Below, in pieces: positions 54,374-62,709 of a stretch of DNA of 64,000 nt. The stretch is from Stackebrandtia nassauensis DSM 44728 (GTDB lineage Bacteria; Actinomycetota; Actinomycetes; Mycobacteriales; Micromonosporaceae): the NCBI RefSeq assembly GCF_000024545.1, contig NC_013947.1, forward strand, positions 806,001 through 870,000, in the 5' to 3' direction. The notes below the pieces were generated by a model. That model saw nothing but the letters and a program-made list of their open reading frames with translations, had not been told where the DNA came from and did no database searches. The position numbers were made by a program, and so were the translations under genes. Numbering within the stretch: position 1 is the first letter of the stretch; every line of letters starts with the position of its first letter.

Positions 54374-56383
54374 ATGGGTTACCCCGACGGGAGTACTTTG
54401 GGGGGAAGTATCTCGGCTGGGTGGTGGCCAATGCAGCCCCTCGAAGACGGTGACCCGGAACGGATCGGCCGGTTTCGGTTGGAATCTCGGCTGGGCTCGG
54501 GCGGGACGTTTCTGGGGCTTTCCGAGGGTGGCCGCACGGTCGTGGTGAAGCTGCTCGATGCCGGTGCCGCCGCTGCGCCGGGGCTGCGGGAACGGTTGTC
54601 GGCGATGCGGGGCGTCGGCGGATTCGCACTGCCGCAACTGATCGACGTCGACCTGGACGCCTCGCCGCCGTGGCTGGCCACGGCCTACGTTCCGGGGCCG
54701 AGTCTGTCGGCGGTTGTCGATGAGCGCGGTCCGCTGCCGGAAACCGAGGTCGCGGCACTGGGAGCGGCGCTGGCCGAAGCGTTGGACGCGATGCACCAGT
54801 ATGGACTCGCGCACGGCGATCTCAAGCCCGGCAACGTGATCATGGCGTCCGACGGTCCCCGGCTCGTCGACGTCGGTGTCGCCGTGGCCGACGCCTCACC
54901 CGCCGCCGACGTGTTCGCGCTGGGCCGAGTGCTGACCTTCGCCGCCACCGCGACGGATCCGGTCGCGGCCGAGGCGCCGTGGCCGGACGGCATCGACGGC
55001 GAGCTGCGCGAGGTGCTGGCCGCGTGCCTGGCGCGCGATCCGCGTGAGCGGCCCGGTGCCGTGGAGGTACTGGAGCGACTGGCGAACCACCGCGCGACCG
55101 GCGCGGAGTCGCTGTCGGTCACATCGTTGACATCAACCGAAAGTCGGCCGACGCCGCGCTCCGGACGACGGCTGCTCGGACGCGGCGGGCCCGGCACCGG
55201 CGGCCTACGGCTTCGCCGCCGCACCATCCTGATGGGCGGGGCCGCGATCCTGGCCGCGACGGCGGTACCGGCGGCGCTGGCGTACTGGCCGAGCCCACGC
55301 GGACAGCGACTCACCGGCATGGCCGTCACCTCGGTGGCGTTCTCGCCAACCGGCGACATCGTGGCCGGAGGTGGCGGCAACGAGAACCGCCCCGAAGGCG
55401 ACGGTCGCCTGTGGAACCCGGACACCGGCCGCGAGCTCGGGGTCATGGACGGCCGTGGCATCAGCGGCGTCGCCTTCAGCGCCGACGGCGGGGTGCTGGC
55501 CACCAGCGGACCCCGGGGCGCCCGGATCCGGGACCCCGACACCGGCGAGACGATCGCGATGTTCGACGTGTCCGCGCGCGAGAACGTCAACGAGGAGGTC
55601 TGGGCGGTGGCGTTGAGCGCCGACGCGAAACGGCTCGCGGTCGGCGGCCGCACCCTCGACGAGATCGAGACCGTATGCGTGGTCTGGAACGTCTCGGGAA
55701 CCGAGCGGATCGCGTCCCTCACCACCACCGACATCCACTGTGTCCGATCGGTGGCGCTGAGCCCGGACGGCCGGTGCGCCGCCCTGGCGGGAGTGGCGCG
55801 CGGCTCGGGAACCGCGAACAAGGCAAACTACGCGATGGAGAACGGCGCCGGTTGCTGGCTGTGGGGGCTGGAGTCCGGCAACGCGTGGGGCCTGCGGAAA
55901 GGCGAACTGCGGGTCGTCTACAGCGGCGGCTACGCCAACGCGGTCGCGTTCGGGCCCGACGGCGACACGCTGGCCGTGGCCAGCCGCGACTCCGGCTGCC
56001 GACTGTGGACACCGGAGTCCGAGCGCGCGGCGGTGACGTACACGACCGATCCGGTCAGCGGCATCGCCTTCAGCCCCGACGGCGCGGTGCTGGCGACGGC
56101 GGGCACCGGCGTCGCCTTCGGCATGGACCGCTTCGGCCGCTTCGAAGTCGAGGGCGGCCCGGCCGAGGCCGCCGACGGTCCCGGCAAGCAGGTCTCGGGC
56201 GCGGGCATCCGCCTGTGGAACACGACCTCCGGGGACCACCTCGACACCGTCACCGAGGACTACGCCACCAGTGTCGCCTTCGGACCCGACGGCCGCACGA
56301 TCCTCGGTTCGGGCGGCGACGGCGGCACGGACACGGCCACCGGCTGCTGGCTGTGGCCGATCGGCTTAGTCGGCGCCCAATAG
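54374..56383 (+). CDS. Degenerate Ser/Thr kinase-like protein fused to WD40 repeats
   Basis: 669 residues; the ATG has GGAGG 5 nt upstream. The kinase-like half (~30-245) keeps GSGGTFLGL, Lys59 in VVVKLLDAG and HGDLKPGNV (HGD instead of HRD), but DFG is replaced by DVG (VDVGVAVADAS) and the activation segment and APE motif are essentially missing: only ~10 residues separate DVG from the F-helix (ADVFALGRVL). It therefore looks like a pseudokinase or an atypical kinase. A membrane helix (~285-305, ILMGGAAILAATAVPAALAYW) follows. The C-terminal half has WD40/YVTN-like repeats such as SVAFSPTGDIVAGGG, GVAFSADGGVLATSG and SVAFGPDGRTILGSGG, predicted extracytoplasmic. It overlaps the next gene's end by 18 nt. 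Confidence 0.8.
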   Translation: MGYPDGSTLGGSISAGWWPMQPLEDGDPERIGRFRLESRLGSGGTFLGLSEGGRTVVVKLLDAGAAAAPGLRERLSAMRGVGGFALPQLIDVDLDASPPWLATAYVPGPSLSAVVDERGPLPETEVAALGAALAEALDAMHQYGLAHGDLKPGNVIMASDGPRLVDVGVAVADASPAADVFALGRVLTFAATATDPVAAEAPWPDGIDGELREVLAACLARDPRERPGAVEVLERLANHRATGAESLSVTSLTSTESRPTPRSGRRLLGRGGPGTGGLRLRRRTILMGGAAILAATAVPAALAYWPSPRGQRLTGMAVTSVAFSPTGDIVAGGGGNENRPEGDGRLWNPDTGRELGVMDGRGISGVAFSADGGVLATSGPRGARIRDPDTGETIAMFDVSARENVNEEVWAVALSADAKRLAVGGRTLDEIETVCVVWNVSGTERIASLTTTDIHCVRSVALSPDGRCAALAGVARGSGTANKANYAMENGAGCWLWGLESGNAWGLRKGELRVVYSGGYANAVAFGPDGDTLAVASRDSGCRLWTPESERAAVTYTTDPVSGIAFSPDGAVLATAGTGVAFGMDRFGRFEVEGGPAEAADGPGKQVSGAGIRLWNTTSGDHLDTVTEDYATSVAFGPDGRTILGSGGDGGTDTATGCWLWPIGLVGAQ

Positions 56384-57205
56384 CCAGTCGAGTGTGGAAG
56401 GTGTGGCCCGGAAGTGTCCGGCGTGACCGGCGTCCGGCTCGCGCACCAGCGTCGCGTCGGGGATCCGAGCGGCCAGCCAGTCGCTGTGGGCCGGGGGCAC
56501 CAACGTGTCGCGCTCGCCGTGCCACAGCCGGACCGGGACGGTGATGTCGGCCGGGTCGAAGCCCCAGGGGAGTGCGTACAGGGCCAGTTCGTCGTCGATC
56601 CAGCCGTCCTGGCCGTTGCGGAACGCCTCGGCGAACGCCGCCTGCATCATCGACGCCACGGCGGGTTCGGCGATGACGGCCTGCTCGGCCTCGGGCAGCA
56701 GGTCCTTCAGGTTCGGGCCGGACGCGGCCGCCAAGTGCGCGGTGAGCACCTCGCGGCCCTGCGCGGCGGCCGTCGCGCTGTCGCGGTTGCCCTGGTACAT
56801 GTCGGCGGTCCAGTCCAGACCCTCGGCGTCACGCGGGGCGGTGCACGCCAGCACCGCGACCCGCGACACTCGCTCCGGGTAGGCGGCGGCGAAGGCCAGG
56901 GCGTGCGGGCCGCCGCCCGACACCCCGTACACCCCGAACCGCTCCAGTTCGAGAGCGTCGGCGATCGCGGCCATGTCGGCGGCGACATCGGCGACCCGAC
57001 GGCCCGGGTTGGCGGTGGAGTAGCCGTAACCCGGACGGTCGAAGGTGATCTGGCGGATCCCGCGTTCGGTGAACGCCTCGTCGTACGGGTACCGCGCCAG
57101 CCGGCTCACGGGGGTGCCGTGCGCGTACAGCAGCGGCGTGCCGCCGGGGACTCCCCATTCCTCGACGGCCAGCGTGCGGCCGTCACGGGTCTTGATCTCT
57201 CGCAT
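56366..57205 (-). CDS. Alpha/beta-hydrolase
   Basis: 279 residues. Fold marks: LLYAHGTPVSRLARYPYDEAF with the oxyanion HG, nucleophile elbow YGVSGGGPHALAFAAAYPERV, Asp in LWHGERDTLVPPAHSDWLAARIPDA and His in PDAGHAGHF. It fits the broad alpha/beta-hydrolase group (haloperoxidase/esterase-like); the substrate is unknown. It converges on the kinase-like gene with an 18-bp overlap, and its upstream side is the repeat-rich gap. Confidence 0.85.
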   Translation of the reverse strand: MREIKTRDGRTLAVEEWGVPGGTPLLYAHGTPVSRLARYPYDEAFTERGIRQITFDRPGYGYSTANPGRRVADVAADMAAIADALELERFGVYGVSGGGPHALAFAAAYPERVSRVAVLACTAPRDAEGLDWTADMYQGNRDSATAAAQGREVLTAHLAAASGPNLKDLLPEAEQAVIAEPAVASMMQAAFAEAFRNGQDGWIDDELALYALPWGFDPADITVPVRLWHGERDTLVPPAHSDWLAARIPDATLVREPDAGHAGHFRATPSTLDWLLGAD

Positions 57206-57235
57206 GGCGCAACGCTAAGCGCCGAACCCGGGGCC

Positions 57236-57270
57236 GCCCATTGTTTCTGCCAGCGGCAGAAACAATGGGC
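57236..57270. repeat. Perfect 16-bp inverted repeat with 3-nt loop
   Basis: 57236-57251 pairs perfectly with 57255-57270 around AGC. It lies between the hydrolase start and the 8-bp repeat array, on the upstream side of the hydrolase, so it is not a terminator for it; a hairpin or cruciform is plausible. Confidence 0.7.
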
Positions 57271-57357
57271 TGGGCGGCTGGGCGGCTGGGCGGCTGGGCG
57301 GCTGGGCGGCTGGGCGGCTGGGCGGCTGGGCGGCTGGGCGGCTGGGCGGCTGGGCGG
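57268..57357. repeat. Tandem array of GGCTGGGC (about 11 copies)
   Basis: The octamer repeats every 8 bp from 57268 to about 57355 without visible interruption. Eight is not a multiple of three, so any coding use would change frame; the array is likely length-variable by slipped-strand pairing. Confidence 0.85.
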
Positions 57358-57381
57358 CCGTTGCCGGGGCCTGCCGCCCGG

Positions 57382-57553
57382 CTCAGCTTGGCGGCGGGGC
57401 TGGGCGCAGGTGGCGGGTCACCAGCTCAGCTTGGGGGCGGGGCTGGGCGCAGGTGGCGGGTCACCAGCTCAGCTTGGCGGCGGGGCTGGGCGCAGGTGGC
57501 GGGTCACCAGCTCAGCTTGGCGGCGGGGCTGGCCGCAGGTGGCGGGTCAGCAG
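57382..57553. repeat. Four 43-bp tandem units derived from the TetR gene's 3' end
   Basis: Units start at 57382, 57425, 57468 and 57511, each opening CTCAGCTTGG. The last unit is the actual end of the minus-strand TetR gene (residues LTRHLRPAPPPS and stop). The other three are downstream copies, each with the stop codon. Confidence 0.85.
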
Positions 57554-58135
57554 CTCGCTGATGCGCTGCTGGGTTGTCGCGGCGTCGAAGCCGTCGGGGT
57601 CGCGGGCCACGAAGTGATGGGTCAGCGACTCCACTGTGGCCACCACGAGGTCGGCGGCCTCGTCCGGATCCTCGACGTCGAATCGCCCGTCGCCGCGCAG
57701 CCGCTCGGCGATGGTCGCGGCGATCGCGGATTCCGCCGCCCGCAACCGGTCCAGCAGCTCTGGAGTGCGGGGTGCCTCGTCGAACAGGACCTTGTGGAGC
57801 CTCGGGTTGGCGGCGTGCCCGTCGATGACGGCGGCGATCACGCCGTCCAGCCAGTCCTCGCCCGCCTCGGCCAGCACCGCCCGGATCGCGTCGGTGGCCG
57901 CCTCCAGGTGGGCCTGACTGAGCGCCAGCAACACCGCGTCCTTGTTCGGAAAGTACTGGTACAGCGAACCGATGGAGATCCTCGCCGCGGCGGCGATGCG
58001 GTCGGTGGTCCCGGCGGCGTAACCGTGGCTGGCGAAAACCTGAGCCGCCGCGGCCAGGATCCGGTCCCGGGTGAGCCGGGCGCGGTGCTGCGACGGGTTC
58101 TTCCTGGGCTGGAACCGACCGGACTTGGCTCCCAT
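57512..58135 (-). CDS. TetR-family transcriptional regulator
   Basis: 207 residues from the ATG at 58135, with GGAGG 5 nt upstream; the earlier in-frame ATG lacks one. The N-terminal helix-turn-helix is RARLTRDRILAAAAQVFASHGYAAGTTDRIAAAARISIGSLYQYFPNKDAVLLAL. The C-terminal ligand domain (AHLEAATDAIRAVLAEAGEDWLDGVIAAVIDGHAANPRLHKVLFDEAPRTPELLDRL...) belongs to the general TetR_C type. The last residues (LRPAPPPS) are encoded in the repeated 43-bp unit. It is divergent from the HXXEE gene, which is its likely target. Confidence 0.88.
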   Translation of the reverse strand: MGAKSGRFQPRKNPSQHRARLTRDRILAAAAQVFASHGYAAGTTDRIAAAARISIGSLYQYFPNKDAVLLALSQAHLEAATDAIRAVLAEAGEDWLDGVIAAVIDGHAANPRLHKVLFDEAPRTPELLDRLRAAESAIAATIAERLRGDGRFDVEDPDEAADLVVATVESLTHHFVARDPDGFDAATTQQRISELLTRHLRPAPPPS

Positions 58136-58183
58136 GTGGACCTCCAAATGCGAGTACACAAAGCGAGGAAATACTCATATTCT

Positions 58184-58194
58184 TGGTACTACCA
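58184..58194. promoter_or_regulatory. Candidate TetR operator palindrome
   Basis: TGGTA-C-TACCA is a perfect odd palindrome in the 81-bp gap between the TetR start and the HXXEE gene. A GAGTA/TACTC pair (58152-58156 and 58172-58176) flanks it nearer the TetR gene. Confidence 0.4.
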
Positions 58195-58216
58195 GTGTAA
58201 ACACCCAGGAGGAACC

Positions 58217-58711
58217 TTGTCCCACCCCATGACCGCACCCCGCGACCACGGCTGGATCCCGCGAGCCGACCGCCGGTGGCTGCTGCTGCCGTACGCGGTA
58301 TTCATCGTCCACACCACCGAGGAGATGCCCGGCTTCGCCGCCTGGGCCACCCGGCACTTCGCGCACAAGACCACCGAGATCTTCGCCCTCAGCCACATCC
58401 CGCTGATCCTGCTGGTGCTGGCCGCCGGGTGGCTGGCGGCCCGGCCCGGCACCCACCGCGTCGCGGTGCTGTGGACGGCGGCCTTCGCCTGGCAGTTCGT
58501 CGTCAACGCCGCGTTCCACCTGACCACGGCCGCGATCTACGGCGAGTACTCGCCCGGCATGGTCACCGCCGCGACCGTCGCGATCCCGGCCGCCGGGTAC
58601 TTCTTCGTCCGGCTGCGAGCCGACCGGCTGCTGCGCCGGGGCGAACTGGTCACCGCGCTGCTGCTGGGAACCGCGATCGCCGCGCTGGCCATCGGGGTGC
58701 TGTTCGTCTAG
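58217..58711 (+). CDS. HXXEE-domain membrane protein
   Basis: 164 residues from the TTG at 58217, which has AGGAGG (58207-58212) at good spacing; the in-frame ATG at 58229 is the alternative. The HXXEE motif is in [17 protein letters not shown]. Four to five hydrophobic spans follow: [69 protein letters not shown] and [22 protein letters not shown]. The family's function is unknown. Divergence from a TetR gene suggests inducible expression. Its stop overlaps the convergent desulfhydrase-like stop by 4 nt. Confidence 0.82.
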   Translation: MSHPMTAPRDHGWIPRADRRWLLLPYAVFIVHTTEEMPGFAAWATRHFAHKTTEIFALSHIPLILLVLAAGWLAARPGTHRVAVLWTAAFAWQFVVNAAFHLTTAAIYGEYSPGMVTAATVAIPAAGYFFVRLRADRLLRRGELVTALLLGTAIAALAIGVLFV

Positions 58712-59808
58712 ACCGTCCAGCGGCCCGACGCGAAGAACTCCGTCACCGTCTCGGTGTGCGGCCGCAGGTCCAGGCCCTGCCCGGCGACCCACGCGTCGTC
58801 GAAGTAACTGTGGACATAGCGGTCCCCGGAGTCGCACAGCAGCGTCACCACACTGCCGGTCTCGCCGCGCTGCCGCATCTCGGCGATCAGCGCGAAGGCC
58901 GCGTACAGGTTGGTCCCCGTCGAGCCGCCCACCTTGCGGCCCAGCAGTTTCGACGCCTCGCGGGCGATCGCGATCGAGGCTGCGTCGGGGACCTTCACCA
59001 TCCGGTCCACCACACTGGGCAGAAAGGACGGTTCGACGTGCGGACGGCCGATGCCCTCGATGCGGGAACCGCCGCACACGTAGGCGCTCTCGTCGTTGTC
59101 GCGCCAGCCGGAGAAGAACGCCGAGTTCTCCGGGTCCACAACGCACAGTTTTGTCGAGTGGCGCTGGTACCGGATGTAGCGGCCGATGGTGGCGCTGGTG
59201 CCGCCGGTGCCCGCGCCCACGACGACCCAGGCCGGGATCGGGTGCGGTTCGGCGGCCATCTGCTGGTAGATCGACTCGGCGATGTTGTTGTTGCCGCGCC
59301 AGTCGGTGGCCCGCTCGGCGTAGGTGAACTGGTCCATGTAGTGGCCGCCCTGCTGCGCGGCCAGGGCGCGGGCGGTGGCGACCACCTGGGTCGGGTCGTC
59401 CACCAGATGGCAGCTGCCGCCGGTGAACTCGATCAGCGAGATCTTCTCGCGGCTGGTGGAGGCGGGCATGACCGCGATGAACGGCAGCCCCAGCATCCGC
59501 GCGAAGTACGCCTCACTCACCGCTGTGGAGCCGCTGGACGCCTCGATGATCGGGGTGCCCTCGGTGATCCAGCCGTTGCACAACGCGTACAGGAACAGCG
59601 ATCGCGCCAGCCGGTGCTTGAGACTGCCGGTGGGGTGGACCGACTCGTCCTTGAGATACAGATCGACACCGAAGTCGCCGAACAGCGGGAACGGCAGCAG
59701 ATGGGTGTCGGCGCTGCGGTTGGCGTCGGCGGCCACGGCCGCGATCGCCTCGTTGACCCAGGCCCGGGTCTTGTCGCAACATCGGTCGAGACTGTCCACG
59801 GTTGGCAC
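58708..59808 (-). CDS. PLP-dependent cysteine synthase/desulfhydrase-like enzyme (Cds1 type)
   Basis: 366 residues from the GTG at 59808 (GGGGG about 6 nt upstream); a GTG at 59820 is possible. Fold type II PLP enzyme: Lys in [18 protein letters not shown] as Schiff-base residue, [32 protein letters not shown] as the substrate loop, [17 protein letters not shown] as the phosphate loop, [12 protein letters not shown] near the end. The order of [15 protein letters not shown] and [12 protein letters not shown] matches mycobacterial L-cysteine desulfhydrase Cds1 better than CysK. It would release H2S from cysteine or make cysteine; direction is not decided by sequence. It follows the Lrp gene by 54 nt on the same strand. 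Confidence 0.85.
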   Translation of the reverse strand: MPTVDSLDRCCDKTRAWVNEAIAAVAADANRSADTHLLPFPLFGDFGVDLYLKDESVHPTGSLKHRLARSLFLYALCNGWITEGTPIIEASSGSTAVSEAYFARMLGLPFIAVMPASTSREKISLIEFTGGSCHLVDDPTQVVATARALAAQQGGHYMDQFTYAERATDWRGNNNIAESIYQQMAAEPHPIPAWVVVGAGTGGTSATIGRYIRYQRHSTKLCVVDPENSAFFSGWRDNDESAYVCGGSRIEGIGRPHVEPSFLPSVVDRMVKVPDAASIAIAREASKLLGRKVGGSTGTNLYAAFALIAEMRQRGETGSVVTLLCDSGDRYVHSYFDDAWVAGQGLDLRPHTETVTEFFASGRWTV

Positions 59809-59862
59809 CCTAGCCCCCACACGGCCGGACGGGAAGCCGACGGGCGACGCCGGTGACGTGGG

Positions 59863-60321
59863 CTATGGCTCGCCGTCGAGCCGGGTGTGGGGCCGGGCCT
59901 CCCATTTCGTCGACAGCGCGACGGTGGTGCGGGTGCCGCCGACTCCCGGCAGCCGGTTGAGCCGGTTGACCAGGTGTTCCAGCTCGGCCATCTCGCCGAC
60001 CCGCACCTTCAGCAGGTACGACTCCTGACCGGCCATGAAGTAACAGGACTCGACCTCGTGGATCTCCTCGATGGCCTCGGCGACGTCGGAGTACTCGGCG
60101 CCGGCGGTGGTGACGATGCCGATCAGCGCCGTGATGCCCAGCCCGACGGCGTCCGGATTGACCTCGGCGCGATAGGCGGTGATGACCCCGTTGCGTTCCA
60201 GTTTGGCGACCCGCTCCTGCACCGAGGGGGAGGTCAGGCCCACCTGGCGCGCCATCTCCGCGTAGGAGCGGCGGGCGTTTTCTTGGAGCAACTGTACGAT
60301 CCGGCGGTCAATATCGTCCAT
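59863..60321 (-). CDS. Lrp/AsnC-family transcriptional regulator
   Basis: 152 residues. N-terminal helix-turn-helix: MDDIDRRIVQLLQENARRSYAEMARQVGLTSPSVQERVAKLERNGVITAYRAEVNPDAVGL. The C-terminal RAM domain (ALIGIVTTAGAEYSDVAEAIEEIHEVESCYFMAGQESYLLKVRVGEMAELEHLVNRLNRLPGVGGTRTTVALSTKWE) senses amino acids. The desulfhydrase-like gene lies 54 nt downstream on the same strand, suggesting cysteine-responsive control, as for other Lrp/desulfhydrase pairs. A target cannot be proven here. Confidence 0.88.
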   Translation of the reverse strand: MDDIDRRIVQLLQENARRSYAEMARQVGLTSPSVQERVAKLERNGVITAYRAEVNPDAVGLGITALIGIVTTAGAEYSDVAEAIEEIHEVESCYFMAGQESYLLKVRVGEMAELEHLVNRLNRLPGVGGTRTTVALSTKWEARPHTRLDGEP

Positions 60322-60449
60322 CCGGTGAGCCTAACCTGGCCGAAAGATGTCCATGATCACCTGGCGTAATGCCCCGTTTGGTGCTCTAATGGGGTCATAC
60401 GTGCCTACCAGGGCATACACAGGAAAAACATGCACAAGGGGCGCTGGTC

Positions 60450-60647
60450 ATGGACAACGATCGACTGTTGACTCCCGGCGAGGTGGCCGCGTTGTTTCGC
60501 GTCGATCCCAAGACCGTGACCCGCTGGGCCGCCGCGGGACGCATCGGCAGCATCCGCACACCCGGGGGGCATCGCCGGTTCCGGGAATCCGAGGTCCGGG
60601 CACTGTTGCAGGGGGAACTCGGGGACTCGTCCGCACTGGACCACTAA
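60450..60647 (+). CDS. bldC: BldC developmental regulator
   Basis: 65 residues. MerR-like winged helix without an effector domain: LLTPGEVAALFRVDPKTVTRWAAAGRIGSIRTPGGHRRFRESEVRALL, the conserved BldC core including RTPGGHRRF. BldC is known in Streptomyces to bind DNA cooperatively and delay development. AAGGGG lies upstream of the ATG. The divergent Lrp gene starts 129 nt away. Strong marker of a morphologically complex or related actinobacterium. Confidence 0.93.
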   Translation: MDNDRLLTPGEVAALFRVDPKTVTRWAAAGRIGSIRTPGGHRRFRESEVRALLQGELGDSSALDH

Positions 60648-60660
60648 CCGCTGCCGCCGC

Positions 60661-60737
60661 GAAGCGATGGCCGCAGTGTGTCTTGCTGCCGCAAGACCAC
60701 TTCGCTTCCTTCATCTTCCTGGGGGCGGAGCCCCCAG
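60661..60737. terminator. Compound hairpin region between bldC and ubiX
   Basis: Three structured elements follow bldC: an outer pair GAAGCGA (60661-60667) / TCGCTTC (60702-60708), an inner stem GTCTTGC (60680-60686) / GCAAGAC (60691-60697), and an 8-bp GC-rich hairpin CTGGGGGC (60719-60726) / GCCCCCAG (60730-60737). They lie between convergent genes and probably end transcription both ways. The last hairpin is inside the ubiX 3' end. Confidence 0.65.
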
Positions 60738-61352
60738 ACCCCCGCCCAGTTCGCCGCGCCAGCGCGTGTACAGCGTGTGCGGCACTTCGATGGCGTCCAG
60801 GACCCGGCCCGCGACGAAATCCACCAGCTGCTGCACGTCGGTGGCGCCCGCGTAGAAGCCCGGACTGGCCGGAAGCACCACCGCGCCCGCGTCGTGCAGC
60901 GACAGCAGATGTTGCAGATGGCTGCGTGACACCGGGGTCTCGCGCGGCACCACCACGACTGGCCGCCGCTCCTTGAGGTTCACGTCGGCGGCGCGTTGCA
61001 GCAGGTCCTTGGACAAGCCGATGGCGATACCGGCGCAGGCCGCCGTCGAGGCCGGGACCACGACCATGCCCTTGACCCGGTAGGAACCGCTGGACGGACC
61101 GGCCGCCAGGTCACCGGCGGGCCAGTACGCGATATCGGCCTCGCCCACTTCCCGGCCCAGCCAGCGGGCCAGGTCGTCCTTCCAGTGCGCGTCGCGGAAC
61201 GACTCGCCGGTCTCGTCCAAAATGGTGAGACGCGCGGCCCGGGACACCACCAGGTCCACCGACTCACCGGCGTCCAGCAGCCCCGACATCACGGCCCGGG
61301 CGTACGGCGTGCCCGAGGCACCCGACACCCCCACCACCCATGGACAACGCAT
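60711..61352 (-). CDS. ubiX: Flavin prenyltransferase
   Basis: 213 residues. UbiX/Pad1 features: WVVGVSGASGTPYARAVMSGLLDAGESVDLVVSRAARLTI with the flavin phosphate loop, VVPASTAACAGIAIGLSKDLLQRAADVNLKERRPVVVVPRETPVSRSHLQHLLSLHDAGAVVLPASPGFY and DFVAGRVLDAIEVPHTLYTRW. It prenylates FMN with dimethylallyl phosphate to make prFMN, the cofactor of UbiD decarboxylases; ubiD is 1.4 kb away. The last residues (GGGLGAPPPGR) are encoded by the terminal hairpin. Confidence 0.92.
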   Translation of the reverse strand: MRCPWVVGVSGASGTPYARAVMSGLLDAGESVDLVVSRAARLTILDETGESFRDAHWKDDLARWLGREVGEADIAYWPAGDLAAGPSSGSYRVKGMVVVPASTAACAGIAIGLSKDLLQRAADVNLKERRPVVVVPRETPVSRSHLQHLLSLHDAGAVVLPASPGFYAGATDVQQLVDFVAGRVLDAIEVPHTLYTRWRGELGGGLGAPPPGR

Positions 61353-61444
61353 GCCTCAAGGGTGCCTCACCGAACGTTCGGGTGAACCGGCACCCGGTCT
61401 GTGTTCCTGCTCCTAGAATCGCTTCCGGGGACTGGGGGGTTCGC

Positions 61445-62701
61445 ATGATGGATCACGCGCGCACGCACACGTATCCCGAATCGGGGGTTCCGGACCCGGA
61501 CGCGGCACCGCCGCCGCCCGCCGAGATCCTGGCCGTCCCCACCGACGGGCTCGGCGCGGGACCCAGCGAACCCAAGCGGGTCATCGTCATCGGCGCCGGG
61601 ATCGCCGGACTGGCCGCGGCCTTCGAACTGGCCCGGGCCGGACACCAGCCGATCGTCCTGGAGGCCCGCGACCGGGTCGGCGGCCGGATCCACACGATCC
61701 GGGACTTCGCCCCCGGCCTGTACGCCGAGGCCGGTGCGACCCGGATCCCCCACACGCACGCGCTGACGCTTCGCTACTGCGAGCTGTTCCACCTGAAGCT
61801 GCGCCCCTTCGTCATGGGCAACCCACGGGCGCTGGCGCACCGGGACGGCCGGACCGTGACGATGGCCGAGGCGGAACGCGGCGACGGCCGGGACTGGGCG
61901 CAGACCGCCGCCGGGGACGCGCGGGAGATCGAGGGCGGCACCGACCGGCTCGTCCGGGCCTTCTTCCACAAGGTGTCCCGGCACGTGCGCATGGGCGCCG
62001 AGGTGTTGGCGATCGAGCAGGACGAGGAGGTCGTGTCGGTGCACTTCCGCACCCACGCGGGCCGGTTCACCGTCCACGGCGACCACGCCGTGTGCACACT
62101 GCCGCTGCCGGTGATGTCCAACGTGGATATCAACCTGTCGCCCGACAAACGCCGCGCCGTCCGGGAGGTGCACTACAACCCCGCCACCGCGGTCCTGCTG
62201 CAAGTGCGGCACCGGTTCTGGGAACACCCGAAGTACGACATCGTCGGCGGCACCACCGTGACCGACCTGTCGATCCGCCGGATCGTCTACCCGTCCTATT
62301 CGGACCCCGCCACGCCGCGCGGCATCCTGCTGGCCTCGTACACCTGGGGACCCGACGCGCTGCGCTGGGCGTCGATGGACCCCGACACCCGCGTCGAACG
62401 CGCCATCGCCGACGTCGCGCGGATCCACCCCGAGATCGTCGAGGAGTTCGAACTGGGCGTCAGCGAGGACTGGCTGAACGACCGGCACGCCGCGGGCGCC
62501 CTCGCCCAGTTCGAACCCGGCCAGCTGACCCGGCTGTACCCGCACCTCGTCGCCCCCGAGGGCCGGATCCACTTCGCGGGCGAACACTGTTCCCGCCACC
62601 ACGGCTGGATCCAGGGAGCCCTGGAATCGGCGCTGCGGGTCGCGGGCGAGATTCACAGGGCGCCAGTGGCGGCCTCAGCGCGGGCGGGCCGGTCAGGTTA
62701 G
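61445..62701 (+). CDS. Flavin-dependent amine oxidase
   Basis: 418 residues from the ATG at 61445; the frame is open earlier, but that overlaps the divergent ubiX promoter. After a Pro-rich leader (~35 residues) comes the FAD-binding segment KRVIVIGAGIAGLAAAFELARAGHQPIVLEARDRVGGRIHTIRDF, then YAEAGATRIPHTHALTLRYCELFHLKLRPF. C-terminal HFAGEHCSRHHGWIQGALESALRVAGEI completes the amine-oxidase fold. Such enzymes oxidise monoamines, L-amino acids or protoporphyrinogen-like molecules; the substrate is not evident. It lies 8 nt upstream of ubiD, so the three genes may act together. Confidence 0.88.
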   Translation: MMDHARTHTYPESGVPDPDAAPPPPAEILAVPTDGLGAGPSEPKRVIVIGAGIAGLAAAFELARAGHQPIVLEARDRVGGRIHTIRDFAPGLYAEAGATRIPHTHALTLRYCELFHLKLRPFVMGNPRALAHRDGRTVTMAEAERGDGRDWAQTAAGDAREIEGGTDRLVRAFFHKVSRHVRMGAEVLAIEQDEEVVSVHFRTHAGRFTVHGDHAVCTLPLPVMSNVDINLSPDKRRAVREVHYNPATAVLLQVRHRFWEHPKYDIVGGTTVTDLSIRRIVYPSYSDPATPRGILLASYTWGPDALRWASMDPDTRVERAIADVARIHPEIVEEFELGVSEDWLNDRHAAGALAQFEPGQLTRLYPHLVAPEGRIHFAGEHCSRHHGWIQGALESALRVAGEIHRAPVAASARAGRSG

Positions 62702-62709
62702 ATGGGGGC

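Larger units (their letters stand above)
57206..57511. other. Repeat-rich gap between the hydrolase and TetR genes
   Basis: These ~306 bp hold no gene. They contain a 35-bp inverted repeat, an array of an 8-bp unit and three copies of a 43-bp unit, detailed in the next entries. Confidence 0.8.

Noticed and set aside
57268-57357. Possible CRISPR-like or coding repeat array.
   Set aside because: The 8-bp unit repeats without spacers and is not a multiple of three.
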